64,000 nt of DNA from an uncultured Myxococcales bacterium (GTDB lineage: Bacteria > Myxococcota_A > UBA9042 > DTJE01). The notes below the pieces were generated by a model that did not search any database, was not told the DNA's origin, and saw only the letters and a list, made by a program, of their open reading frames with translations. Where the stretch lies: contig CAINDP010000212.1 of assembly GCA_903847405.1 (NCBI GenBank), positions 1 to 64,000 on the forward strand, given 5' to 3'. This document shows, in pieces, positions 8,191 to 16,983 of the stretch; within the stretch, counting starts at the first letter, position 1, and each line of letters begins with the position of its first letter. Position numbers and translations under genes: made by a program.

Positions 8191-8618
8191 CGCGCGTCCT
8201 CCTGGCAACCGGCGGCGGGAAGGAGCCCCGCGACCAGGCGTGCGATGGCGTCCTCGTCCGCCGGAGCGAACGGATACGCTTCCATTTCCCCCAGGGTCAC
8301 CCACTTCAGGGCATGCACGTTCAGGCACTCCAGGTGGTCCTCCAGGAGGCAGCACCGGTAGACCCGGAAGTCCAGCGTGAAGGGTTCGTAGTCGTGGAAG
8401 GTGTGGCCCAGGAGGGCGCCCACCTCGATGATCGCGCCCAGTTCCTCGAGCATCTCGCGCCGCAGAGCCGTCGCGTCGTCCTCGCCGGCCTCGACCTTGC
8501 CGCCGGGAAACTCCCAGTACAAGGGGAATACGGCACGGGGATTCCGCTGGGTGATCAGGAACAGCCCATCGCGTTCAACGACCGCTGCAACAACCTGAAT
8601 CCCGGGCTTGCCGGACAA
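8187..8618 (-). CDS. Nudix hydrolase (MutT-like)
   Basis: 143 residues with a complete Nudix box, GKVEAGE-x7-REMLEELGA, at about residues 46-68. Sequence around it (PLYWEFPGGKVE; HDYEPFTLDFRVY) resembles the MutT/8-oxo-dGTP or CTP pyrophosphohydrolase branch. The likely role is hydrolysis of oxidised or non-canonical nucleotides. The TTG at 8618 is preferred because GGAGG lies five bases upstream and the length suits the family; a TTG at 8675 would add 19 residues without homologous character. It is the first of three overlapping genes with the TldD-like and PP2C genes. Substrate cannot be fixed from sequence. Confidence 0.88.
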   Translation of the reverse strand: MSGKPGIQVVAAVVERDGLFLITQRNPRAVFPLYWEFPGGKVEAGEDDATALRREMLEELGAIIEVGALLGHTFHDYEPFTLDFRVYRCCLLEDHLECLNVHALKWVTLGEMEAYPFAPADEDAIARLVAGLLPAAGCQEDAR

Positions 8619-8700
8619 CGAAGCCTCCCGAACCGGCCCGCTGGCCACGATAGCCCTTGGCCCGACCGAAGGCAAGGTGATGACGACGGGTTTTCGGCCT

Positions 8701-9303
8701 CTATTCGCCCTGGGTCGGGGAGAAATCGGCGTTCAGCGCTTCCATCTTCTCCCAGATGTGCGAGACGTCGTTCGTGTAGATGAGGAGGTCCCGCCGCCGG
8801 CCCGCGACGTCCTTGACGTGGCGGCGCAGGATGGCTTCCTTCTTGAAGCCCATGGCCTCCAGCGCCTTCTGGGCGCCGACCTTCCCGCCGGCCACGTAGC
8901 CCTTGATCAGTTCCAGGCCGGCCCCGGGGGCGGCGCGGACCAGGTGGCGCAGCAGGACCTTCGCCAGGCCGTGGCGCTGCCAGGGGCGCCCGACCACCAA
9001 CCGGACCTCGCCGATGTGGCGGGTCCAGCCGTACAGACCGCGCTCGATGGTGGCCGACGCGATGATCCGGCCGTTGGCCTCGGCCACCAGGGCCAGCACC
9101 AGGTCCTCGGTCTCGCGCACGAAACGGTGGACCACGTCGGGCTTCGACACGTCGTTGCGCAGGAAGTTGCGATCCTCCAGGGGCAGGCTCTGGAAGAACT
9201 CCACCATCCGGGGTTCGTCGCTGATCGTCATCTCGCGGACCACCACCGACCGGCCATCGGGCAGCAGTTCGGTCTGGGGGAAGTTCTCGTGCTCCAGGGT
9301 CAT
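8701..9303 (-). CDS. GNAT-family N-acetyltransferase
   Basis: 200 residues with a GNAT acetyl-CoA-binding core: EVRLVVGRPWQRHGLAKVLLRHLV corresponds to motif A, with R/Q-x-x-G/A as RHGLA, and ALEAMGFKKEAILRRHVKD to the end of the fold. Acetyl transfer to an amine is the expected chemistry and the acceptor is unknown. ATG at 9303 has GGAGG five bases upstream; a GTG six bases earlier overlaps that ribosome site and is unlikely. It lies between the kor operon and the Nudix gene on the same strand. Confidence 0.88.
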   Translation of the reverse strand: MTLEHENFPQTELLPDGRSVVVREMTISDEPRMVEFFQSLPLEDRNFLRNDVSKPDVVHRFVRETEDLVLALVAEANGRIIASATIERGLYGWTRHIGEVRLVVGRPWQRHGLAKVLLRHLVRAAPGAGLELIKGYVAGGKVGAQKALEAMGFKKEAILRRHVKDVAGRRRDLLIYTNDVSHIWEKMEALNADFSPTQGE

Positions 9304-9340
9304 GGGCACCTCCTTTGGATCGTCCCGAGTCGGCTGCGGC

Positions 9341-9892
9341 TCAGGCGGCCGCGACCAGCGACCGGCCGTGCTCGTAGCCCCGCCGGAACGCGTTCAGGTT
9401 CAGGGACTCGGTACCCTTGGGGACCGACGACAGCAGCGCCTTTTCCGCCGCGACCAGTGACACGACGCCGGTCACGCCGGCAAAGAAGCCCACCATCACG
9501 ATGTTCAGGACCAGCCGCCGTCCCAGTTCCTCGGCGATGCGCGTCGCGGGGATGCCATAGGCCTTCACGCCGGGGGGCAGGTCCTTCGGGGTCACCAGTT
9601 CCTCCTCGTACAGCAGCAGCCCCTCGGGCTTCAGCGTCGGGATGAACTGGGTGTAGGCGTCCGCCGACATGACCACCAGGACGTCGGGGTTCTGCACGTA
9701 GGGGTAGGCCACGGGGTCGTCGGCAATCGTCACCTGGGCGCTGCATGCGCTGCCGCGGGCCTCGGGCCCGAACGCCTGGATCAGCGTCGCGTTCCTGCCG
9801 TCGAAGATGGAGGCCGCCTTGCCGAGGATGATGCCCGACAGGATCACGCCCTGCCCGCCCAGTCCTCCGATCCGGATCCCGGTGCTCACCAT
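9341..9892 (-). CDS. korC: 2-oxoacid:ferredoxin oxidoreductase gamma subunit
   Basis: 183 residues. RIGGLGGQGVILSGIILG at the N-terminus is the family signature of the gamma domain of 2-oxoacid:acceptor oxidoreductases, followed by AFGPEARGSACSAQVTIAD. It is the last gene of a four-gene operon in the order delta, alpha, beta, gamma, starting one base after the beta stop codon. The complex converts a 2-oxoacid and CoA to acyl-CoA and CO2, reducing ferredoxin, and can run in reverse. Four-subunit enzymes of this order are usually 2-oxoglutarate-specific, but substrate choice is inferred. Confidence 0.92.
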   Translation of the reverse strand: MVSTGIRIGGLGGQGVILSGIILGKAASIFDGRNATLIQAFGPEARGSACSAQVTIADDPVAYPYVQNPDVLVVMSADAYTQFIPTLKPEGLLLYEEELVTPKDLPPGVKAYGIPATRIAEELGRRLVLNIVMVGFFAGVTGVVSLVAAEKALLSSVPKGTESLNLNAFRRGYEHGRSLVAAA

Positions 9893-9893
9893 G

Positions 9894-10784
9894 TCAACCC
9901 CCGTACGTACGATAGCGGTCGCCCAGCACGCTGCTGAAGTGGGAGTTCATCGCGTCCAGCCAGGTCGGCCGCTCGCGGTCCACGAAGGTCCCCACCACGA
10001 TGTCGCCTTCCATGCCCACCGCGACTTCCTTCGTGTCGGCGCCGTTGCGCAGCACCGACCGCTCCTTGTACTGGCGCACCATGTCCACGCCGTCGCCCAG
10101 GCGGTTGCGCCGCAGGAACAGCGTGGGGCACGGCGCCATGATCTCGATGAACCGGAAGCCCTTCTTGCCCAGCGCTTCCTTGAAGCAGCGGGTCAACTGG
10201 CGGACGTGGAACACCGTCCACCGGGCCACGAACGTCGCCCCGGCGGCGTCGGCCAGGAACGGCAGGCTGGCCGGGTTCTCGAAATTCCCGAAGGGCATCG
10301 TGGTCTGGGTCGCGCCGATGGGCGTCGTGGGCGCCACCTGGCCGCCGGTCATGCCGTACGTGAAGTTGTTCACGCAGACGACCAGGATGTCCATGTTGCG
10401 CCGGGCGGCGTGCATGAAGTGGTTGCCGCCGATGGCGAACAGATCGCCGTCGCCCGAGTACACCACGACGCTGAGGTCGGGGTTCGCCAGTTTGAGGCCC
10501 GTCGCGAACGGGATCGCCCGGCCGTGGGTCGTGTGGAAGGAATCCAGGTTCAGGTAGCCCGCCACGCGGCCCGTGCAGCCGATGCCCGACACGATGGCGA
10601 CCTTGTCGAGGTCCTTGGCCGCCTCTTCCAGGGCCCGCGTGAAGCAGTTGACCGTGGTGCCGATGCCGCAGCCGGGGCACCAGATATGCGGGATCCGCTC
10701 CTGCCGCAGGTACGGCATGACCGGGTTGTCCACCAGCGGCAGGCCGGACAGGTCCAGGTCGTCGTTCAGGGTGGATTCGCTCAT
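9894..10784 (-). CDS. korB: 2-oxoacid:ferredoxin oxidoreductase beta subunit (TPP-binding)
   Basis: 296 residues. HIWCPGCGIGTTVNCF near residue 33 is the conserved Cys-containing start of the beta fold. GDGDLFAIGGNHFMHAARRN, ending in a later NNFTYGMTGGQ, is the thiamine diphosphate and Mg motif. This subunit holds the TPP and does the decarboxylation with the alpha subunit. ATG overlaps the alpha stop by four bases (ATGA). The short N-terminal DLSGLPLVDNPVMPYLR is like that of KorB proteins. Confidence 0.95.
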   Translation of the reverse strand: MSESTLNDDLDLSGLPLVDNPVMPYLRQERIPHIWCPGCGIGTTVNCFTRALEEAAKDLDKVAIVSGIGCTGRVAGYLNLDSFHTTHGRAIPFATGLKLANPDLSVVVYSGDGDLFAIGGNHFMHAARRNMDILVVCVNNFTYGMTGGQVAPTTPIGATQTTMPFGNFENPASLPFLADAAGATFVARWTVFHVRQLTRCFKEALGKKGFRFIEIMAPCPTLFLRRNRLGDGVDMVRQYKERSVLRNGADTKEVAVGMEGDIVVGTFVDRERPTWLDAMNSHFSSVLGDRYRTYGG

Positions 10785-11938
10785 CGCGCCGCCTCCAGGA
10801 TTCGGTCCAGGATGACCTGGGGTTCGTGGACCGTGCCGCCCGCGTGATCCACCAGCAGGACCGGGACGCTGCCTGCGACGGCCCGCGAAACCTCGTGGAC
10901 CATCTGGCCCAGGTTCAGTTCCGGAACGACCATCGCCCGGCACTGGGTGGCCAGGTACGCGATGCGGGTGGTCGGGAACGGCCACGCGACCACCAGGCGC
11001 GCATGGCCGACCTTGAGGCCCTGTGCGCGGGCCTGAAGGACCGCCGACGAGGCCACCCGGGACGTGATGCCGTAGGACACGACGATGACGTCGGCGCCCT
11101 CGCACTCCTCCTCGCGGATGTCCGTCAGCGCATCGGCGTTGTCGCGGATCTTGTTGGTCAGGCGGCGGATCAGTTTGTCCTGGGACTTCGGCGTCAGGGC
11201 CGGCCAGCCGCGTTCGTCGTGGGTCAGGCCCGTGACGTGGATGCGATGGCCTTCGCCGGCCTTGGTCATGGCGGGAACGCCGTCCGCGCAGGCCTCGAAG
11301 GGCCGGTAGTCGCCCGGGGCCTTCTTGGTCCAGCGACGCTCGGTGATCTCGATTTCCGACGCCTCGGGAATGACCACGCGTTCGGTCATGTGGCCCACGA
11401 CCTCGTCCATCATCAGGAACACCGGCACGCGCCACTGTTCCGACAGGTTGAACGCCTTGATGGTCAGGTCGAAGCATTCCTGCGGGCTGTTGGGGCACAG
11501 GGCGATGATTTCGTAGTCGCCGTGCGAGCCCCACTTCACCTGCATCATGTCGGCCTGGGCCGGCAGCGTGGGCAATCCGGTCGACGGGCCGCCGCGCTGC
11601 ACGTCGATGAAGACGCACGGCGCCTCGGTGATGTAGGCCAGGCCCAGGTGCTCCATCATCAGCGACAGGCCGGGGCCCGAGGTGACGGTCATCACCTTCT
11701 TGCCGCCCCAGACCGCGCCCAGCATGGTGATGGACGCCGCCAGTTCGTCCTCCATCTGGATGAACACGCCGCCCACCATCGGAATCCGCTGGGCAAAGCG
11801 CTCGACCACCTCCGTGGAGGGCGTGATCGGGTAGCCGGAAACGAACCGGCACCCGGCCGCCAGCGCGCCCTCGCAGGCCGCATGGTCCCCATCCAGAAAG
11901 TGGATTCCGGTAAGTACCCCCTTGGGATCCGCCGTCAC
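10781..11938 (-). CDS. korA: 2-oxoacid:ferredoxin oxidoreductase alpha subunit
   Basis: 385 residues. The pyrimidine-binding alpha fold is recognisable from GCRFVSGYPITPSTEV, MEDELAASITMLGAVWGGKK and TSGPGLSLMMEHLGLA, all typical of KorA. The C-terminal VVVPELNLGQMVHEV stretch is also a family mark. It pairs with the beta subunit to form the catalytic core. The start is a GTG with GGAGG four bases upstream. The frame closes with an ATGA overlap into korB. Confidence 0.95.
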   Translation of the reverse strand: MTADPKGVLTGIHFLDGDHAACEGALAAGCRFVSGYPITPSTEVVERFAQRIPMVGGVFIQMEDELAASITMLGAVWGGKKVMTVTSGPGLSLMMEHLGLAYITEAPCVFIDVQRGGPSTGLPTLPAQADMMQVKWGSHGDYEIIALCPNSPQECFDLTIKAFNLSEQWRVPVFLMMDEVVGHMTERVVIPEASEIEITERRWTKKAPGDYRPFEACADGVPAMTKAGEGHRIHVTGLTHDERGWPALTPKSQDKLIRRLTNKIRDNADALTDIREEECEGADVIVVSYGITSRVASSAVLQARAQGLKVGHARLVVAWPFPTTRIAYLATQCRAMVVPELNLGQMVHEVSRAVAGSVPVLLVDHAGGTVHEPQVILDRILEAAR

Positions 11939-11951
11939 GGTACCTCCGGTG

Positions 11952-12239
11952 TCAACGTGTGGGAGGAGTGGCCGCCGCAGCAGCCCTTGCTGCTTCGAGG
12001 TCCTTGAACCGCATTCCGAAAATCGCGAAGTCCGGGCAGTACAGGCCGCACAGGCCGCAGCCGGTGCAGTCCTCGGGCCGCCCCAGGATCGGGTAGTGGT
12101 AGCCCTTCGCGTTGAACTCCCGTCCGAATTCCAGGCAATCCGTCGGACAGAACTCGATGCAATACGAGCACCCCTTGCAGACTTCGGGCTGCACGAACAC
12201 GGTCCCCTTCGCCTTCCGGACCGGGGCTTCGTCGCTCAT
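11952..12239 (-). CDS. korD: 2-oxoacid:ferredoxin oxidoreductase delta (ferredoxin-like) subunit
   Basis: 95 residues with two full 4Fe-4S motifs, CKGCSYCIEFCP and CTGCGLCGLYCP, so it carries electrons from the catalytic subunits to ferredoxin. It is the first gene of the kor operon, 13 bases before korA. ATG at 12239 has GGAGG nine bases upstream; an upstream extension of 19 residues is not needed. Confidence 0.93.
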   Translation of the reverse strand: MSDEAPVRKAKGTVFVQPEVCKGCSYCIEFCPTDCLEFGREFNAKGYHYPILGRPEDCTGCGLCGLYCPDFAIFGMRFKDLEAARAAAAATPPTR

Positions 12240-12320
12240 CCTCAAGGACCTCCGTGGCTGCGGCCCGGTCGCGGGCCCGCCGCCATGACGGGACACTTGC
12301 GACTACACACCGTGACGACC

Positions 12321-12349
12321 TTGGTAAGCCGTACGGCGCCCAAAGTCAA
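12321..12349 (-). promoter_or_regulatory. Candidate promoter of the kor operon
   Basis: On the minus strand TTGACT (12349-12344) is followed by a 17-base spacer and TACCAA (12326-12321). The first hexamer is near consensus and the second weak. It lies about 80 bases before korD. Confidence 0.45.
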
Positions 12350-12396
12350 GGCGCGGCCGAAGGAAGGAATCCGGTCCACTTTCGGCCCCGCACCCC

Positions 12397-12424
12397 TTGC
12401 ACCCGCCTTTCGGATGCTTATTGT
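12397..12424 (+). promoter_or_regulatory. Candidate promoter of the small membrane protein gene
   Basis: TTGCAC (12397-12402), a 16-base spacer and TATTGT (12419-12424) precede the ATG at 12487. It faces away from the kor promoter, giving a divergent arrangement. Confidence 0.4.
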
Positions 12425-12486
12425 CCCCCTTCGCTGGGAGAATGCTCCCGCTTGTCGTGGATCGCTCAACATTGCGGGGGGTTGGC

Positions 12487-12687
12487 ATGAAGTGGCCGTC
12501 GGGAAGGGCCTGGACCGTGACGCGGGTCGCAGGACTCGCCGTAGCCGGTGCGGTGGCCGGGTTCCTTTACTACTCCTACGTCGGATGCGAATCCGGAGGC
12601 TGCGCGATCACCTCCAGCCCGTTCCTCACGACCGGCTTTGGCGCGGCGATGGGATTGTCGCTGGGCTGGCCGTCGGGCCCCCGCTGA
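12487..12687 (+). CDS. Small membrane protein, DUF6132-like
   Basis: 66 residues with two hydrophobic segments. The middle reads YYSYVGCESGGCAITSSPF, matching the Gly-Cys...Gly-Cys-x-Ile-Thr-Ser pattern of DUF6132 membrane proteins, which often neighbour sulfur or rhodanese-type genes elsewhere. The role is unknown. ATG at 12487 is chosen because the family consists of just these two helices; the upstream extension looks non-coding. It is divergent from the kor operon. Confidence 0.75.
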   Translation: MKWPSGRAWTVTRVAGLAVAGAVAGFLYYSYVGCESGGCAITSSPFLTTGFGAAMGLSLGWPSGPR

Positions 12688-12756
12688 CCTCGGGCCTTGA
12701 AGCCTCCCCCCGAAGCGCGTACCATCCGCGCCGATCGTTCGACGCAAGAGGACCCC

Positions 12757-13530
12757 ATGGGACTGTTCAGCAAGCTTTTCGGCGGCGGCAAGGACAAGGC
12801 CGAGGAGGCGACCGCCGATGCCTCCCCGCGGGGTCCGGCGCTGCCGGGACCCGTCGTCCGCCTGATGAAGAAGGTGGAAAACAAGTACGGCCAGGCCCAG
12901 GACCGGCAGGCCGCCATCCGCCAACTGGCCGACATGGGGACGCCCGAGGCCGTCCACGGGATGCTGCGACGCTTCACCTTCCGCATCGAGCAGACGATCG
13001 GTGACGAGGAGGAGAAGCGCCAGGTGTTCGACGAGGTCGTGCGCCTGGGGCCCTTGTCGGTGCCGCCGATCCTCGACTTCCTGGAAAAGGAGAACTCGCC
13101 GTACTGGCCCACGAAGGCCCTGCGGGACATCCTGGGCGAGGAGGCGACCGTCGCGCACCTGATCGACATCATCGAGCGCACCGAGGCCATCTTCGACCGC
13201 GACATCGAGCGCAAGATCGAGCTGGTGTCGAACCTTCGCGAGTACAAGGACCCCCGGGTCCGCGACATGCTGGAGGGGTTCCTGGCCGGGGACAACGAGG
13301 AACTGCGCGTCCACGCCATCGAGGGCCTGGCCGACCTGGGCCGCGACGAGATGGGCGACACCCTCGTCGAGCGCCTCCTGGACGAGAACGAAACGCAGCG
13401 CGTGAAGACCGCGGTCCTGAACCTGCTGATCGAAAAGCAGTGGAAGGTGAAGCGCCACAAGGAAGCGATCCGCAAGGTCATCCCGGCGGCGTTCTGGATC
13501 GACGACGTGGGCGTGATCCACCGGCGCTGA
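12757..13530 (+). CDS. HEAT-repeat protein
   Basis: 257 residues. It begins MGLFSKLFGGGK, followed by a low-complexity linker and about four to five HEAT-like helical pairs from residue 45 to the end (QLADMGTPEAVHGML; HAIEGLADLGRDEMGDTLVERL). Such solenoids bind proteins; no catalytic motif is present. The ATG at 12757 is preferred over a TTG 60 bases upstream because the sequence before it has no protein-like character, although the ribosome site (AAGAGG) is only fair. No partner is evident. Confidence 0.8.
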   Translation: MGLFSKLFGGGKDKAEEATADASPRGPALPGPVVRLMKKVENKYGQAQDRQAAIRQLADMGTPEAVHGMLRRFTFRIEQTIGDEEEKRQVFDEVVRLGPLSVPPILDFLEKENSPYWPTKALRDILGEEATVAHLIDIIERTEAIFDRDIERKIELVSNLREYKDPRVRDMLEGFLAGDNEELRVHAIEGLADLGRDEMGDTLVERLLDENETQRVKTAVLNLLIEKQWKVKRHKEAIRKVIPAAFWIDDVGVIHRR

Positions 13531-13603
13531 TGCCCCCCCGGGACGCTTCGTCGTCGCGGCTCCCGACGCCCCCCGCCCGCTCCCGTCGTGCTACTCTTCC
13601 GAC

Positions 13604-14620
13604 ATGACGAACACCCCTTCCGAAACGTGGAACCGGGTCCGCTGGGCCGCGTCCGGCCGACCCTGCGTCGAATCGCTGTTCCTGAAGTTCCACCTGCCCG
13701 ACAGCACCGCGTTCTGGGCGCGCTTCACGCTGCGCAGGCCCGCCCCGGGGGCCGGCGAGGCCGTGGGGTGCCTGTGGGCGGTCTGCGCCCGGCCCGGAGG
13801 CACGGCCGTGGCGTGCAACGTGTACCCGGAGTCCGACGTCGACTGCGCCCGGAACCGCTTCTGGCTGCGCATCGGGCCGGGCGAACTGAGCACGGGCCGG
13901 ACGGTCGGCCGCGTGGACCGGCTGGTCGCGCCGGACGGGTCCTCGATTCCCGGCGACATGTCCTGGGACCTGTCCTTCGACACCGGGCCGACCCTCGTCC
14001 ACCTGCCGCTGGAATCGCTGTACGACGCGCCGCTGCCCCGGAACAAGATCGTGTCGCCCCTGGTCCAGACGCGCTTCCACGGCACGATCCGCGTCCAGGG
14101 AACGGAAATCCACGTGTCGGGCGCGCCGGGCATGCAGGGGCACAACTGGGGCGCCGCCGTCGCGCCGACCTGGGCGTGGTGCCACGTGGCGGGCTTCGAC
14201 GGCGAGGGCGACGCCGTGTTCGAGGCGCTGAACAGCCGGCTGCCGATGGGGCCCGTGGAGGTCCCGCTGACCATCCTGTACCTGCGGCTGCGGGGGCGCG
14301 AGCACAAGCAGAACCACCCGGCGCGCATGGTGCTGGCGAAGTCCCGCGTGGAAGGCCTGCTGTGGCAGTTCGAGGGCTCGATGGGCGGGGTGCGCCTGGA
14401 CGGCGAGGTCGTCGCGCGGCCCGATGCCGTCGTGGGCCTGGACTACCTGTCCTCGGACGGCAGCGTCGTTCGGTGCGTCAACTCGAACCTGGCGTCGGCG
14501 CGGGTTCGGGTGCGGGGCCTGCCGGGCGGCGAGCGGGTCCTGACGACCGACCACACCGCGACGCTGGAACTGGGCGGGCTGGCGGCGCCGCCGGACGTGC
14601 ATTCTGCGGTGCGGGGGTAA
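13604..14620 (+). CDS. CrtC/AttH-like lipocalin-fold protein
   Basis: 338 residues, mostly beta-rich. GAPGMQGHNWGAAVAPTWAW at about residues 175-195 matches the His-Asn-Trp-Gly motif of the carotenoid 1,2-hydratase (CrtC), AttH and tocopherol-cyclase-like superfamily. No signal peptide is seen, so it is probably cytoplasmic. The family includes hydratases and lipid-binding proteins, and no carotenoid genes lie nearby, so the ligand is unknown. A more distant relative lies at 24783-25880. Confidence 0.7.
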   Translation: MTNTPSETWNRVRWAASGRPCVESLFLKFHLPDSTAFWARFTLRRPAPGAGEAVGCLWAVCARPGGTAVACNVYPESDVDCARNRFWLRIGPGELSTGRTVGRVDRLVAPDGSSIPGDMSWDLSFDTGPTLVHLPLESLYDAPLPRNKIVSPLVQTRFHGTIRVQGTEIHVSGAPGMQGHNWGAAVAPTWAWCHVAGFDGEGDAVFEALNSRLPMGPVEVPLTILYLRLRGREHKQNHPARMVLAKSRVEGLLWQFEGSMGGVRLDGEVVARPDAVVGLDYLSSDGSVVRCVNSNLASARVRVRGLPGGERVLTTDHTATLELGGLAAPPDVHSAVRG

Positions 14621-14647
14621 CCCCAGCACGATACCCAGGAAGAGGGA

Positions 14648-15271
14648 TCAGCGCTCCTGGACTCTTGCCGGTTGCATCACGACGTGCAGCCGCTTCTCGG
14701 TGGACTTGAAACGGAGGACCGAACTCTGGTACCCGGCCTTCTCAAAAAGGATCAGCGCATCCTGCTCGATTGGTTGCTCAGAGTCGTCCTGGTAACGCAG
14801 AGGCGAGTTGCCCAGGAATCGCTTGATGACTGCCTCAGGGCGTGACTGCGCAAGACGATCGGGCGCCTCGTCCTTGATCGTCTGGTAGTCTCGCGCTTTC
14901 GGATCGACGAAAACATGGAAGATGGCGACGCCATCCGGTTCGGACGTGATGTCGATGTATTTGAGGCGCTGTGCCAGTTCGCGCTTGATCTTGAATTCCT
15001 CGCCACGCCTCAACGTGACCCGGACACCTCGATCGGGAACGCAGTCCCGTTTTGAAATGTCGAGGTCAAGCTGGAGGCCGTCACCAAGACGTTCCAGTTC
15101 AACACTCGAAAATTCGTGAAGAAGCGGCGTTTGTCCAATCAGACCAAGTCGTCGATCCTGTACATCCGCCCCTGGAGGGTCCGTATGGATGATGAGGACG
15201 GTCGGCGAGCAGCCCACCACCGCAAACAAGGCCAGGGTCAGCAGCGGTAGCGTTGCACGATCAGTCCCCAT
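14648..15271 (-). CDS. Lipoprotein of unknown function, PEGA-like N-terminus
   Basis: 207 residues. A lipoprotein signal ends at the FAVVGC lipobox (Cys about 21). The next residues, VLIIHTDPPGADV...GQTPLLHEF, resemble a PEGA-type beta repeat. The rest is beta-rich with a central acidic segment and no catalytic motif. The ATG at 15271 has GGAGG with suitable spacing. It stands alone between convergent and same-strand neighbours. Cell location is inferred to be the periplasm or outer membrane. Confidence 0.78.
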   Translation of the reverse strand: MGTDRATLPLLTLALFAVVGCSPTVLIIHTDPPGADVQDRRLGLIGQTPLLHEFSSVELERLGDGLQLDLDISKRDCVPDRGVRVTLRRGEEFKIKRELAQRLKYIDITSEPDGVAIFHVFVDPKARDYQTIKDEAPDRLAQSRPEAVIKRFLGNSPLRYQDDSEQPIEQDALILFEKAGYQSSVLRFKSTEKRLHVVMQPARVQER

Positions 15272-15426
15272 CGACTCTTCCCTCCTCCAGAAAAGAACAC
15301 CATCCACGATTGGCGAAATCATTGGGGCGACGCTATCAGGATGCGGGGGGCCCTACAAGTCCATCGGACGGTCGATGGGACAGTTCGACGGGCGAACTCC
15401 CTGGGCGGTCCTGAGCGACGCGTGGG

Positions 15427-16923
15427 TCAATGACCGTCGAGCGCCTCCCGGAGGGCCAGCAGCGTTTCATCCGTGGCCTTGCGCGCGGCGAACCGGTCCA
15501 GGGCCGGGCAGCGCCCTCGGGCCGACGCTTCGGAGGTGCACTCCGGGGCGTTGACCAGGACCGCGAACTGCAGCACCCGCCCCCCGGCCAGCGGCAGGAT
15601 GCCGGCCAGCGTCACCGCGTCGTCCAGCGTGCCCGTCTTGGCCCGCAGGCGTCCGGCCAGCGGCGTGCCCTTCAGGCGCTTCTTGAGGGTGCCGTCCACG
15701 CCGGCCACCGGTAGCGCATCCAGCACGACGCCGCCCTTCGGAGCCCGAAGCAGCCAGCGCAGCAGCGCCACCGTCCCCCGGGCCGACACCGCGTTCGCAT
15801 CGTACAGGCCCGAACCGTTCGCGAAATGGAAGGCGCCCGCGGAAAGGCCGACCGGGTCCTTCAGGAAGGCGGACAGCGCACGGGCCCCTTCCGCGAAGCC
15901 GACCGGACGGCCGTCCGCGTCCCGGGAACCCACCAACCGCAGCACCGCTTCGGCGTACGGGTTGACGCTGTCCTTCAGCATCGGCAGCAGGAGGGCGGCG
16001 AGGGTGGGCCCTTCCCGCGTGCACAGGACCCGCGCGGTGCCGGGGGCGGCGCCAAGCCCCGGTCCATCGCCCAGTTTCACTCCGGCCGCCTCCAGATCCA
16101 GCAGGAACGCGCCGGCTGCATGGGCCCCCGGATCCGGGACGCGGAACGACTGGAGGATGGGCTGCTTCGATTTGAACGCACCTGACAGGCGCAGGACCAG
16201 CCGGCCTTCCCGATCGACCTCGCCCGACAGGACGAAAGGGCCCGGGGCGCCCGCCCTGCCCTTCGCCGCCTTGCGCTTCCCCGCGACGGCGCCCGCGGTC
16301 ACGGCGTCGTTGACCACGATCACGCGGTCCGACGCGCTGGACAGGGCAACCCGGGGCGCAGCACCCGGCGCCGCCGACGACACCGTGACGGTCACCGCGC
16401 CGCGATCCACCACGAACGCGGCGACACCGGCGCGGTAGGGGGCCAGGGTGCCCTTCCGGTCGTAGGCCGGGGGATCGGACTCGTCCGTGAACGGTCCCGC
16501 CTCCACGATCAGTTCGCCGGCCGACGTCACACCCTTGTCCCGGACGCAGCGCGCCAGGGCCTGCAGATCCGCCGCTTCCAGGGTCGGATCGCCGCCCGGG
16601 GTCACGATCAACGCATCGACCCGCGGGCCGTCCCCCACCGCCGACACCGTCGTCGGGAACGTCCGCTCGGTTCCCAGGACCCGCAGCGCGACGGCCGCCG
16701 TGAACAGTTTCGTGACCGACGCGGGGTTCAGCAGGAGGTCCCCGTGCAACGCCGCCACCTCGCGGCCGTCCACGGCGAACACCGCGCCCACCCGCGCGCC
16801 CGCCTCCAGGGTCCTCAGGGGCGCCAGGGCGGAATCCAGGGGGCCGGGGTCCGCCCGGGAAGGTGCGGCGACCAGCAGCGTCAGCAGCAGGATCAGGCAG
16901 GTTGCGGCGCGCGTGACAGCCAT
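15427..16923 (-). CDS. dacB: D-alanyl-D-alanine carboxypeptidase/endopeptidase (PBP4, S13 family)
   Basis: 498 residues with signal peptide (ending APSRADPG). The three penicillin-binding motifs are present in order: SVTK, following NPA, near residue 70 (nucleophile Ser), SVN in KDSVNPYAE, and KTG in LRAKTGTLDDA. The HFANGSGLYD stretch is also typical. It trims or cleaves cross-linked peptidoglycan in the periplasm. ATG at 16923 is used; a GTG four codons earlier is equally possible because neither has a strong ribosome site. Confidence 0.93.
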   Translation of the reverse strand: MAVTRAATCLILLLTLLVAAPSRADPGPLDSALAPLRTLEAGARVGAVFAVDGREVAALHGDLLLNPASVTKLFTAAVALRVLGTERTFPTTVSAVGDGPRVDALIVTPGGDPTLEAADLQALARCVRDKGVTSAGELIVEAGPFTDESDPPAYDRKGTLAPYRAGVAAFVVDRGAVTVTVSSAAPGAAPRVALSSASDRVIVVNDAVTAGAVAGKRKAAKGRAGAPGPFVLSGEVDREGRLVLRLSGAFKSKQPILQSFRVPDPGAHAAGAFLLDLEAAGVKLGDGPGLGAAPGTARVLCTREGPTLAALLLPMLKDSVNPYAEAVLRLVGSRDADGRPVGFAEGARALSAFLKDPVGLSAGAFHFANGSGLYDANAVSARGTVALLRWLLRAPKGGVVLDALPVAGVDGTLKKRLKGTPLAGRLRAKTGTLDDAVTLAGILPLAGGRVLQFAVLVNAPECTSEASARGRCPALDRFAARKATDETLLALREALDGH

Positions 16924-16983
16924 GGGTTCAACCACGAAGTGAAGACGCGGGGACGTCCGGGGAGGAAGAGGGGGACACGAACC